Shown: in pieces, positions 1 through 10,900 of the stretch
Layout: each line of letters opens with the position of its first letter
Numbering within the stretch: the first letter of the stretch is position 1
Assembly: GCA_049999765.1 (NCBI GenBank)
Contig: JBNGIQ010009145.1
Span: 25,697 to 89,696, forward strand
Length of the DNA: 64,000 bases
DNA from: Phaeoceros laevis
Lineage: Eukaryota; Anthocerotophyta; Anthocerotopsida; Notothyladales
Direction: 5' to 3'
Position numbers and translations under genes: made by a program
The notes under the pieces: generated by a model
Seen by the model: the letters and a program-made list of their open reading frames with translations, nothing else
Databases searched by the model: none
Told to the model about the DNA's origin: nothing

Positions 1-27
1 AAATCTCGCGTACATGGGGGTACTTGA

Positions 28-75
28 ACACTTGTACACTCTGAACACTTGTACACTTGTACACTTGTACACTTT
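28..75. repeat. 8-bp simple tandem repeat (ACTTGTAC)n
   Basis: Degenerate tandem copies of an 8-base unit, ACTTGTAC and close variants. The unit contains GTAC, so it is partly self-complementary. There is no coding signal around it. Confidence 0.75.
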
Positions 76-397
76 AAACGCAGCTTCAAAGTATTTATGC
101 TCCTGAAGGTAACAGCACGGTACTTGTCAGTGAAATTCATTTCTCCAACGAACAAAAATCAGCCTGACCACATAGAATGTCCATAGCTTCGGTGACCTGA
201 ATAATTTCATCTCCACAGGCTCGTCCCCATCTACAGCCACTGTACCATCCAAAACAAACGGAGAAGATCACATTAGACCTGGCATTTGTCGAACCTGTAG
301 AAATTATTACATATAACTATGTTACAAGTCTACGTGCAATACGAACAAAGTGTTTACCTTGCCTTTTTACTGTCGCTCGAAGGCTCTGCTGTTGCAT

Positions 398-700
398 GCC
401 AGCATACTCTCCTCCAATTGTGTATACGCATAAAAGATTAGAGTAAACTCCCGCACAGCGATCACAGTCATCATTGTAGGTAGCTGCTAGCATACTCTCC
501 TCAAATTGTGTATACGCATCAAAGATTACAATAAAATCCCGCACCTAGCTGCCAGCATACTCTCCTCAAATTGTGTATACGCATCAAAGATTACAGTAAA
601 ATCCCGCACCTAGCTGCCAGCATACTCTCCTCAAATTGTGGATACGCATCAAAGATTACAGTAAAATGCCGCACCTAGCTGCCAGCATACTCTACAGGAG
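398..700. repeat. 65-bp tandem repeat, about 4.5 copies
   Basis: The anchor GCCAGCATACTCTCC (or GCTAG...) recurs at 398, 486, 551, 616 and 681. The last four spacings are exactly 65 bp. The first is 88 bp because about 23 bases are inserted between the first two copies. Each unit ends in a CCCGCACCTAGCT-like block. The inner copies differ by only one or two bases, so the array is recent. Short translations across it are repeat artefacts. Confidence 0.93.
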
Positions 701-1630
701 AGTGCTGGTGCCCACCACTACATCATCCAGCAGACCTCATTTGACAATCTGTGAGTGCAGATCCCTGCCCTTCTGGCACCAGTGCTTGCACACGCCTTCA
801 GAAGGCAAGCAAAAGTAACATGGCCAGCCAAAATAAGGCCCGCCTCCTCCATTTGTCCCCCCTGGAGGCCACCGCCGCCACAGCAGCAGCAACGCCTCGT
901 CCTCCCCTCACAGGTCTGCCCCGGCACCTCCTCGCCCGCACCGAAACAGTGCTTTAAATACCCCTAGGCCGCTCTGCTTTTCACCTTCACAGATTCTTCC
1001 TCTCCCGTTGTGCACCTAGCCCTTGCCCTCTCAGCTCATCCAGATTGTCAACCAGGAGGCATACAAGGATACTCTGAATCAGCGGCAAAAGATCTAAATC
1101 CACATTACAATGCTGGCTGGAAGCAGGTGGAGAGTAGCTGCCTTCCAGCAGAAAGGATGCGGTGAAGCAGGCGGGACCATCCCTGGCAGAACTGCTGGAG
1201 AAATCGCTGCAAGGCGTCTGCCCACCAAGATCCTGCTCACCCTGAAATGCGCAGCGATAGATTTGCGCAAAAAATTCTTCCGACCATACTCAGAGCTGTG
1301 CAATACCAGCTCAACCGATAGCTAGGCCAGCATAAAGCAGCTCTGCACGGCACTAGGATTTTGTCACCTCCTTCACTGCCTGCCTCCCACTGAACCACTA
1401 GATCTGTCAATGAATCGACATGATGAGCTGACTACCCCTTCCGCGTCTCCCTGTATCCACCATATCTGGTGAGGAGCCAGCGGAGGCAGGCACAGCCACG
1501 GTCGGAGCAAGCGTGCACGCAGCTCCACCAGCTGCCGGAGGCGCTGCCCAGGGGAGGCGGGGCTGTCGCTCCCCAGCTGTCGCCCGACCGCATCACGCGG
1601 AACGGGGCAGCTTTTAGATTAGTTTCAAAA
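701..1630. other. Intergenic stretch, no gene recognised
   Basis: Only short overlapping open frames in several phases are present here, with no recognisable domain and no splice-supported exon. 860-920 is C-rich with CCGCC and CAG runs. I see nothing else that I can support. Confidence 0.5.
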
Positions 1631-1631
1631 T

Positions 1632-1815
1632 GTGCTAGCGTGGGGTCGTCGCACGCTTGCCGTCGGATCGCAAAGATCCGACGGCCTTTGCATTTGTCTC
1701 ACGCCTTTCTCAAAAAAACTTAAAACGATTAAAATCCCGGTCAATGCGCGGGAGTACTTGGAGTCCCCGTTACGGGGTCCAAGTACCGCCGCTTTTCGAC
1801 CGACTGTAGCGTGCA
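1632..1815. repeat. Cluster of strong inverted repeats (possible foldback/MITE-like element)
   Basis: An 11-bp perfect stem (1659-1669 against 1675-1685, five-base loop GCAAA) is preceded by a 6-bp stem (AGCGTG at 1637 against CACGCT at 1652). It is followed by a third hairpin at about 1755-1783, where ACTTGGA..CCCCGT pairs with ACGGGG..TCCAAGT with a 2-nt bulge. Related GTAGCGTGC and GCTAGCGTG words sit near the two edges. Structure is visible, but no transposase or target-site duplication was identified. Confidence 0.55.
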
Positions 1816-1907
1816 AACGCCCCTAAGGCTTCTTATCAATATCTGTTTTTTCTGCACATGGGAGAACAAAGATATGTTATGGATAAAGCAAGGCAATAAC
1901 ACATACT

Positions 1908-1969
1908 CCGGACGTCCGGCACAACACTAGTACTATACCTATTCTGGGTGCCTGGGTGCCGGACGTCCG
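1908..1969. repeat. Pair of GC-rich palindromes
   Basis: A perfect 12-bp palindrome CCGGACGTCCGG lies at 1908-1919. A near-identical copy CCGGACGTCCG lies at 1959-1969. Both contain the ACGT core that plant bZIP proteins can bind, but binding here is not shown. Confidence 0.6.
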
Positions 1970-1989
1970 ACACACACAACATAAGGTCT

Positions 1990-2790
1990 TCCAAGCGGTG
2001 TGTGGCAAGACACATTATGCATCGAAAAATGGAAAGTTTGCACAAAAAAAAACTTATCACCCTAGCAAACGAAGCCTGAAACTTGGCAAGCCTGTCGTCG
2101 CTAGTGTGATGTAGGTACCATTGTTGCACTTGCTCAAAGTCCCTGCATTCCTAACTTTTCACCATTGCATATTGAACCACCACCAATTTCTTGGTGGCTT
2201 TCATATGCTTTGGCATCTCCCTCAAACTCTTGAAATGATTTGAAAGGACACCTTTGCATGCTCGGATAAGAATTACCTCCCCAGCAGGTGTGCGACTATC
2301 AATCCCTTGAAATGTTTTCCACACTGCGGTTGGGATAGGTTTCTCATCACCTGGTTTCTTCCTTCTGTTCTTAAGACCTGATTACTGCTCAGGAAAGTCT
2401 CCTTTCTCCCACAACTCAGAGATGTCATCAACATATTCCCACACACTATCTGCCAACCGTGCAAGGCAATATTCAAGTGTCATTTTGTACCTTGCCTTCT
2501 GTTTTTTGTCCTTTCTCTCCTTTTTTTCCCCATACCTTCTTTCTTCTTTTCTGTCTCTTCATCTGAGTCTAAAAAAGGGCAATGCCATGTAAAGAACACA
2601 AAAAAAATACTTTTGAAAAACAGTATGCATAAAAAAACCACAAAAAATCCATCATTTCATTCTTTAACGTGAAATATGCATTTTTTTTTGGGCCAACATA
2701 AATTTGGCACTACTTTTTTAAAGAGTTACCATTTGGTGGAGAATATTGTCGTTAATTTGGAGACACTGTTAAGAGCAGCACGGAGGCCAC
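1990..2790. other. AT-rich intergenic stretch, no gene recognised
   Basis: Low-complexity sequence with pyrimidine runs near 2500-2570 and poly-A/poly-T runs at 2590-2720. No conserved coding segment is seen. It ends where the gypsy coding remnant begins, with no recognisable 5' LTR or primer site. Confidence 0.5.
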
Positions 2791-2791
2791 G

Positions 2792-5700
2792 TTGAGCAAG
2801 CACCTTAATCTAAAGATGGGTGAACACAAAGAACACATTCAGCTAAAGGTGACAGATTTTCATAGTGGGTACGACATATTATTGCGGATTCCCTGGCTGG
2901 AAGAGGACAATGATCCTGCCATCACCTGGAGGACAAAAGACTTGACATTAAACTGTGTTGGGCAGAGGATGGTCGTAAAAGGAGAACAACTGCGAAGAGA
3001 AAGGAGTGAACCCGAGGTAGAAAGGATCCAAATGGTAACGTTGAGTAAATTCGTGCGTGAATGTGACAGCAAGGATGCAGAGATGGTTATGTTCTTAATC
3101 AGAGAGAAGAAGGGAGACCATGAAGTTGGTGCAGAGAGACTGCAGGACCTCGAGCTGCAAAACTTGCTAAATGAATACAAGGATGTACTCGTGGAAGGGC
3201 TGCCTCTAGGACTTCCACCCCGACGAGCAGTAGACCACAAAATCAAACTCCTTCCAGGTGAATAGTCCACGCCACATAGGCCATACTTTAGAATATCACC
3301 ATTAGAGTTGGAAGAATCTCGCAGGCAGGTGGAAGAATTGTTGAGCAAGGGATACATTCGGCCATCGGTTTCATCTTATGGAGCACCGATTCTATTCTCT
3401 CGCAAGAAGAATGGAAAACTCCGTACGTGCATCGATTATCGAGGTTTGAACAAGATGACTTGTAAGAACAGCTATCCATTGCCACGTATTGATGAATTGC
3501 TAGAGAACCTTGCTGGTGCACGCTTCTTTTCTAAGCTCGACCTTGTAGTTGGTTACCATCAAATACGTATTATGGAGGACGACATCACGAAGATGGCATT
3601 CAACACTAGATACGGACTTATGAGTGGTTAGTAATGAGCTTTGGGCTCACAAACGCTCTAGCTACTTTTCAAAGTCTTATGAATGAAGTGTTCAAGGATA
3701 TGATCAATAAAGGGTTGGTTGTGTACTTAGACGATATTCTAATCTTTAGTGGGACCAGGGAGAAACATTTGGACAATCTTAGAGACACATTTCAGAGACT
3801 CAGAGAACATCAGTTGTTTGCCTAGCTGCCAAAGTGCGAATTTATGTCAAAACAGTTGGAATATTTGGGGCATATAGTGAACAAAGAAGGCATCCATGTA
3901 GACCCTGCTAAGACACAGGTCATTCAGGACTGGCTGACGCCACAAAATGTCAAAGAGTTACAGCCATTATTGGACACGGCGAATCACTATCGTAAGTTTG
4001 TGAGACAGTTTGCCAGTACTGCTACACCACTAACCGACTTTTTACAGCAGGAGAAATCATGGGAGTGGCAGGAGAAACAAGAAGATGCTTTCAACACTCT
4101 AAAACAGGTCTTGATTTCTGCACCCGTACTAAGGTATCCTGAGTATAGTAAGGATCTTATAGTGACCACGGATGCAGATACAACTGTAGGGGCAGTGTTG
4201 CAGCAAGTAGATGATGATGGAGTGCACCTTGTTGCATTCTTCTCACGCAAAGTTAAGGGTGCGGAGTTAACTGGAACACGAGTGAAAAGGAGACTATTGC
4301 GCAAATACTAGCTATCAAGGTATGGCGTTATTTTTTCGAAGGTCGGCATTTCTTGCTAGAAACTAACCATCACCCTCTTGTCTACTTTCAGGCGCAAGCC
4401 ACATTATCTCAGAAACAGGCACGTTGGCTGGAAATGTTGCAACAATACTCATTCGACATTTGGTATCGCAAAGGCATGGAAAATAGAGTCACGGATGCAC
4501 TAATCCGAGTTCAACTAGCTAAGCTAGTAGCCAGCAGAATCGATGTGCAGGCACAATGGCTACCTCTTATTATGCAGGCACTGGAAACTGACGATTTCGC
4601 AAAGCAAGTGAAACAGTTGGCAGAACGAGGGGAGGACTGTTGGACCATACATGAAAACCTTTTGTACAAAGGTGGTAAGCTGTACATCCCGTTAGGACAT
4701 GATATTAGGAGTATGCTTATTCGTGAGGCCCATAATTCGCCGTCTGCAAGACATCCAGGTATCCAGAGAATTCAGCAACCATTAGCATGACACTACTTTT
4801 GGCCTAACATGAACGAGGAGGTGAGGAGCTACGTCAGGGAGTGTGATGTATGCCAGCACATTAAGCACTCAAGGACAAAGTCAGGAGGACTATTGCAACC
4901 GCTACCGATTCCAATCAAACCATGGCGTCAAGACACCATGGACTTCATTATAGGACTGCCGGTTACAAGAGAGGGGTATGATGCCATACTAGTCTTCATT
5001 GACAAGCTAACAAGAATGGTGCACTTAGTTCCTGTTTGAGAAGCATGTACAGCAGAGGATACAACCGAGTTGTATTTACGTCATGTGTACAGGTTACATG
5101 GCTTGCCCAAATCAATCCTCAACGACAGGGATGGACGATTTACTTCACACTTCTGGCAAGCATTACACAAGGCATTGGGAACCGAATTATGCATGTCAAC
5201 AACATACCATCCACAGACAAATGGCGCTACCGAGAGAGAAAATCAAACCATTGAGGATTTCCTCAGGGCACATTGCAGCAGTCATCAAGCATTGCGGGAA
5301 CATTACCTCCATTTTGCAGAATTTGCGTTTAATAATGCTACTACCTTTGCTACAGGGTTTACACCCTTTTTTCTTAACGCTAGACAACATCCTAACACCA
5401 TGCTTGCAGTTGCCTTGCCTCAAGCAGAGAACACACCATCAGCGATGGATTATCTTCAAGCAAGGATGCATGCCCAACAGTTGGCTTGCCAGCAGGCCCT
5501 CGAAGGCAAGGGCTTCCAATACGCTAATCAGCATCGACATCCAGTATGTTTCAAGGTTGGTGACTTTGCAATGCTATCAACTCGGTATATTTCTTTGCCA
5601 GCTCATAGCGATCAAAAAACTTTCTGATCGCTATATTGGGCCTTACAAAGTCATACAGGTGATTGGACAAGTTGTCTACAAACTCGAGCTACTTCCTCAA

Positions 5701-6044
5701 TTGAAGATACATCCTACATTTCATGTGTCCTTGCTTAGACCATACTATGGGACTCCACCTAGCAGGCCGCCAACAACTTGGGATACAGGCGAGGAGGAAT
5801 TCGAGGCTGAGCACATACTTTGTCACAGCACAGTCAGGCACCGACTACAATTCCTAGTTTTATGCAGGGGGTACCCTCCGTGGATGCAACATGGGAACTA
5901 CTCTACAACTTGGGCAACGCCTTGGATGCTCTACAGCCTTACGCTCGTGAGCACCACCTCAATTTGCCAAGTTTCGGGGTGAAACTTCTAACCCCCCCGG
6001 GTGAATGTACAGTAAACCATGGTAAATATACAATTAATGCTTAG
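2792..6044 (+). pseudogene. Ty3/gypsy pol pseudogene (PR end, RT, RNase H, IN, chromodomain)
   Basis: The encoded polyprotein would copy retrotransposon RNA and integrate the DNA. Visible parts in order: the protease tail with a GYDILLRIPWLEEDN block (2870-2930); RT fingers and motif A ([14 protein letters not shown], 3530-3570); RT motif C YLDDIL (3724); RNase H (4020-4500); the integrase Zn region with HPG..CDVCQ (4750-4860); the integrase core and an [13 protein letters not shown] block (5200-5245); and a chromodomain split between two frames (5790-5900). In-frame stops lie near 3263, 3823, 4788 and 5037. Frame changes lie near 3620, 4300, 5620 and 5870. The chromodomain places it in the chromovirus branch. 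Confidence 0.88.
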
Positions 6045-6190
6045 TAGCGGTAAAAGTATGACGTAGTAAGTATGTGTAGATAAAACGTAGCAGCTAGAAG
6101 TTACTAGAACATCAAGTGTCGCGCACCTAGCACGAGGGCCCAAACACTGCCACATGTTACTTTTTTGGCCTTCCACAAAAGGCCGGCCTA
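2792..6190 (+). mobile_element. Decayed Ty3/gypsy chromovirus, 5'-truncated
   Basis: The element retains pol from the protease C-terminus through integrase and a frame-broken chromodomain, followed by a C-rich/purine junction near 5990 that may be the start of a 3' LTR. No gag, primer-binding site or 5' LTR was found upstream, so the element is truncated or its 5' part is beyond recognition. The right edge is approximate. It is dead: about four in-frame stops and four frameshifts interrupt pol. Confidence 0.85.
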
Positions 6191-6384
6191 AACTCTAAGC
6201 ATGGGCCCGAATACGCCTGAAGTACAGTCCCGCAGTAGACTATTACAATACACCTTTGTCAGGGATGGCTATCCGACAGTTTCTTACATGGGGTTGAACA
6301 AGTCTTGGGCAAACCCTGAAGCTTATTGCTACTTGTTGGCAACATGCTTAGTAGCTGCAGTCAAAGAAAGTGGATCTAATTTAC

Positions 6385-6940
6385 CTGATGAAACTCTAAC
6401 AAACTCATACTCTGCACCGCAAACTTTGCTTGTTCTGATCAATCCTCCACTATTGGACAGCGATGGATGAAGCTTACTTCGACTAGATGCAAAGCGACCA
6501 ATTAAGCGAACTGAGTACTTCTCTCTTGTTTGACCTTGTCCTTCTACAACAATAATCCAGTCCCACAAATCCACCACACCACATAGTTGTATCAAATTTC
6601 GAGAAGTCTGTACAACCTGCCCATACTGAGCTTGCCATTGTTCATCAGGTCCTTGTCGTCCACTGGCTTCAGCATTAAAATTAGGGTTATCAACAAACCC
6701 GTCCGCCGATCAGAATTCTGATCCAACCCGTTGTTAATTAAGCGAGAAGAAGCATGACTACGGGACAGTACCCGCTGTCTTTCCTCAGCCTCGGATCGGT
6801 CTCCCCATAATCTTGGTCATTCTCTATGCGAACAAGGCTGTCAGCTCCTTTGCCTTCGTCCTGCTCTGCCTGTGCATGATGTTCAAACGAGCCATCCATC
6901 TGAACGCCTGCACTCCCAGTCCCTAGCCACTCTCCTTCAC
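6385..6940 (-). pseudogene. Candidate host-gene exon of unknown function, with frame breaks
   Basis: Reading leftward, a good acceptor (CTCTCCCCAG at 6941-6950) leads into a segment that codes well in three successive frames. It ends at a strong donor (CAG|GTAAAT at 6385/6384). The last 110 codons contain an unbroken stretch with VVDLWDWIIVVEGQGQ, KYSVRLIGRFASSRSK and CGAEYEFVRV. An earlier part contains MDGSFEHHAQAEQDEG and ENDQDYGETDPR. Two phase changes, near 6780 and 6715, mean either decay or sequence error. A possible next exon encodes FAQDLFNPM near 6290-6320. I do not recognise the family. The exon lies just left of the copia insertion, so that insertion may have split the gene. Confidence 0.45.
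6708..6723. repeat. 16-bp perfect palindrome
   Basis: GATCAGAATTCTGATC is its own reverse complement. It lies at the second frame break of the candidate host exon, where the palindrome may have promoted a small indel. Confidence 0.6.
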
Positions 6941-7118
6941 CTGGGGAGAGAGTTAGAACGACTGCGTGACTGCACGACCGCGGGGAAAAAAAAGCCTGGA
7001 AAAAGGCCGCGCGTGGAAAAGTCGCAGCTAAAGTTGGCGTGACGACCTAACTTTCAGATTTAGGGTTCGAGAATACACAAGGGAACCGGAGGCGACCGGG
7101 AGCTGAAAGCATCTGAAC

Positions 7119-7950
7119 TATCGCAGATAGGCGCTTAGGATCAGACCAAGACTAGGCACACAGATTGCAAGAAAGAACAAGTGTTTTTAACGTGAGCGCG
7201 GGCAGCGCATAAAAGAACCGTCGGTGTTCGGATGACGGGACGTGTCGCTCGACCTAACCGACACGACAGCTGTCGGTTGCTGTCCGGCGACCTCTCGCTA
7301 ATTAAACCTAAGTATGTGCCTAAATTAGGAGCCATGCGTGCCCTAATTCTTCGACTCTCCCTCTTAGGTGCACACTTCAGGTTTTATGTGTGACAGTCTT
7401 CTGCTTTGCGCCACCTCCACGATGTTGCTCTCAGCCCTGAGCCTTGCACTCAGGAAACTCCTTGATCTCAGATGCTTAGCTCGCGTTCAAACTGTAGAAG
7501 CTGCAGTCCAGACTTCCTTTTCCTCAAGCGCAGAGAATGAGGGCCACCTCACGAGTGATGACGGCGGAGTGTGGATGCTTCCACGGGTAGGACCTGCAGC
7601 CCAGTATCTTGACGACGAAACCTTGCAGCTGATGGTAAGAGTTGACTCTACTACTGACAAATCAGGTGCTGCTGTTCACCGCTATGGTACGCACTGCCCA
7701 GTCACCCATTGTCTGAAGATTTCGCAGCCACTGCTTCTGTGGATTAATGCCCAGTGTTGGCGTTTGCAGTCACAGAGCTGCAGATTCTTCAGACGGCTGG
7801 GTTCCTGCGGACGTGCACGCACATGACGACGGACAGTGACACTGATTGTGAATGTTCACTATGGAGACCTGAATCTCCCTACCAGCCTAGGACTTATGCT
7901 AGTTGGTCAGACTCTGAATTTGAATCAGACTGACCTCAATCCGACTAGAT
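7119..7950 (-). repeat. 3' LTR of copia element (inner edge approximate)
   Basis: The outer edge is fixed by the 47-bp match to the 5' LTR. The inner edge must lie left of the polyprotein stop at 7958. A purine tract on the minus strand near 7885-7895 (GGTAGGGAGA) is a possible polypurine tract. Open frames in this segment, such as 7368-7826 (+), have no domain and are read as LTR noise. Confidence 0.7.
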
Positions 7951-7957
7951 GCTTGAT

Positions 7958-10900
7958 CTACTTAAGAACATATGGTAGATATGAGGTGATATCCACCATG
8001 CCTAGACTCTGCATGTGGGACACATGCTTCTCACGACTAAGTGGCTTTGTTAGCAGATCAGCGTAGTTCAAATCTGTGGGGACATACGTGAGTGCAACTT
8101 CTTTTCGAGTTATGGACTGCCTAACATAATGCAGATGCAGGTCTATATGCTTTGTGGGTGCATGATAGACCGGATTACTGGCCAGCAGAAGGGCTGATTG
8201 GTTGTCGCAAAACACTGGTGTAGGGTCGGATTGCTCCTGAGCAATGTCTGCCAAGAGTCTCCGGTTTGCAACAGCCTCCTTGCAGCTCTCTGCTGCAGCT
8301 CCATACTCAGCTTCAGTGGTTGATGTGCTCACAAAAGACTGTTTCTTTGACTGCCAGGAAATGACGGCGCCAGCAAGAATAAAGCAGTAGGCTGAGACTG
8401 ACTTCCTTGTGTCTGGGTCTCCACCCCAGTCTGCATCGGTATACCCTTGCAGGTACAGTTTCTTGACTGATAGATTTTTGCGGTAGCACAATCCAAGATT
8501 CCTCGTCCCTTTCAGATATCGCATAACACGTTTACTGGCTGTCCAGTGTGGTGTTCCCGGATCTTCCACAAACTGAGAGAGAATTCCACATGGCTGGCTG
8601 AGGTCAAATCTCGTTCTTGTGGACAGATACAGAGCAAAGCCCACAAATTTCCTGTAAGGTACTGCCTCCATTGCAGCTCTCTCATCATCTGTCTTTGGGC
8701 AGTCAAGCTTGGATAGACGAGCTCCAGTTGCCATTGGAGTACTTACAGGTTTGGCATCCTCCATGTTAAATGCTTTCAGCATTAGATCAATGTAATGTGC
8801 TTGATGTAGAAGTACTGATCCTTTTTGTGGTACAAGAAGAACTTGTACTCCCAGAAATACACGGATGATGCCTAGATCGCTCATCTCAAAGTGTTTTTGA
8901 AACAGACCCTTGACTCTGACCAGCAAATCACCAGGACTGTTGCTGATCAGTAGTGCATCATCTACGTACAAGGCAACTATGACAAACTGATCACCATCTG
9001 TGCAAAGGTAGACATTTGAATCTGCTTCACTCTCTTTGAAACCTAAGGATTTCAGGAAGGTACTGAACTTCTGAAACCATGCCCTAGGAGCTTGCTTGAG
9101 CCCGTAAATGGTTTTTATTAGCTTACACACATGATCAGGATGCTTCTTGTCTACATAACCCTCTGGCTGTTGCATGTAGACATCCTCCTCTAACTCTCCA
9201 TGGAGAAAAGCGGTCTTCACATCCATGTGATGCACGATGAGATCATTTTGTGCAACAAATGCAAGAAGGATGCGGATAGAGGTAAACCTGACCACTGGAG
9301 AAAAAGTGTCATGGTAGTCCAGACCTGGTCGTTGCGAGAACCCTCGAGCAACTAACCTGGCCTTGTACCTTGCAACAGTGCCGTCCGGATTAAGCTTGGT
9401 CTTGAAGACCCACTTGCTTGTTACTGCCTTTCTTCCTGATGGCAGTGGCTCAAGCTTCCAAGTCCCATTTTGAATCAGGCTATCATATTCAGACTTGATG
9501 GCCGCTTGCCAGTCAGCTCCATGAGGTCCAGAGAGTGCTTCGGTCATGGTGGCCGGTTCTCCAGCATGCTCTGCGACGGAAAGAGCTTCAGCAATCATGG
9601 ACCGTGATGGATGCACTTCCTCAATGGCTCCCTCTTCAGATAAGCTCCCAAGCACATCAACCTCCCTTGATGATCCCCCCTCAGCGTGAACAGTACCAAA
9701 CTGGATAGGTGTTTGATCAGGGACCTGTGGAGATGTGCGTGCAGACGGACAAGAAAAGCGTCCAGAAGGTCTCAGAGAATTGCTGGGAGGTGAGTAGGGA
9801 CGAACAGGCCACTGGTCACGAGGTAAATGAGACCTAGCAGACCTCCGGACCGCCGGAGTGGGCAGCTCATCATTAGAAGACGTCGAAGCTGCATCAGGGA
9901 TCTCTTCCAGGTCAGACTCTGAATTGGAAGAGAAATAACTGATATTTCTTGCAGCCAGGTCATTAGATACAGGTGAGGTCTCATCAGCTTCACTGGAGGT
10001 GGTTGACCGTGTATCTGATCCGTGTTCAGACTCTGAAGCAACATCATCAGCATCCGAAGGGTGGTCGGAGTTGCCACTTCCCGGAGAATGATCTGAGTCT
10101 CCATCCGCAGGGTCAAAATCATCATCGGAATTAGCTTCAACGGATGGTACCTCTAACCCTGATGTAGGAGAAAGAGGTTGTGAACGATTAAGAATAGCAT
10201 CTTCATCGAAGATGACACTTCTTGCATATATGACCTTACGATTCTCCGGGTTAAAAAGCTTGTATCCTTTGATGCCTTCCGAGTAGCCTACAAAGATGTA
10301 CTTAGCAGCATTAAGTTGCATTTTTCTCCGTTTCTCCTTTGGAATAAAAGCATATGCAGGGCTGCCAAATACTCGTAGATGTTGGATTCTAGGCTTGTGC
10401 CCTGTCCATCTCTCAAAGGGTGTGCTGCTGGGAACAGAGGCTGTTGGAGTTCTGTTCTTTATGTATACTGTAGCAGCGACTGCTTCTGCCCAGTACCCTA
10501 TTGACAGGCCAGCTTGTGATAGAGAAGCCTTTGCCTGCTCTTGGATCACACCATTGCTTCTTTCAGCAACTGGATTCTGCTTCGACGTATAAGAAATGGT
10601 AAGCTGTCTAGAGATACCCAATTCCTTGCATAGCTGCTTAAATGCATTCGATGCATATTCCCCGCCACCATCAGTCCTGAGTATCTTCAAGAGATGAGAA
10701 GTCTGACGTTGTGCATTAGCTAGGAAATCTTTGAAAGATCCTAAAGTTTGTGACTTCTTGGACAGGAAATACACAACAGTGAACCTACTCCAATCGTCGA
10801 TGAATGAAAGAAAGTACTTGGCACCCCCAAATGACTGTTTAGACATGGGACCACACAGGTCAGAGTGAACCAACTCTAGCAATGACTTAGCCCTAGTGTG

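Noticed and set aside
5083-5610. First part of a 299-codon frame over the integrase
   Set aside because: Wrong frame for integrase. Only its end, after about 5620, is real chromodomain-linked coding, reached through a frameshift.
7368-7826. 152-residue plus-strand frame in the copia LTR
   Set aside because: No domain, lies wholly inside the LTR, and runs antisense to the element.
9772-10140. 122-residue minus-strand frame
   Set aside because: Alternative-frame shadow of the Ser/Asp-rich integrase-RT linker of the copia polyprotein.
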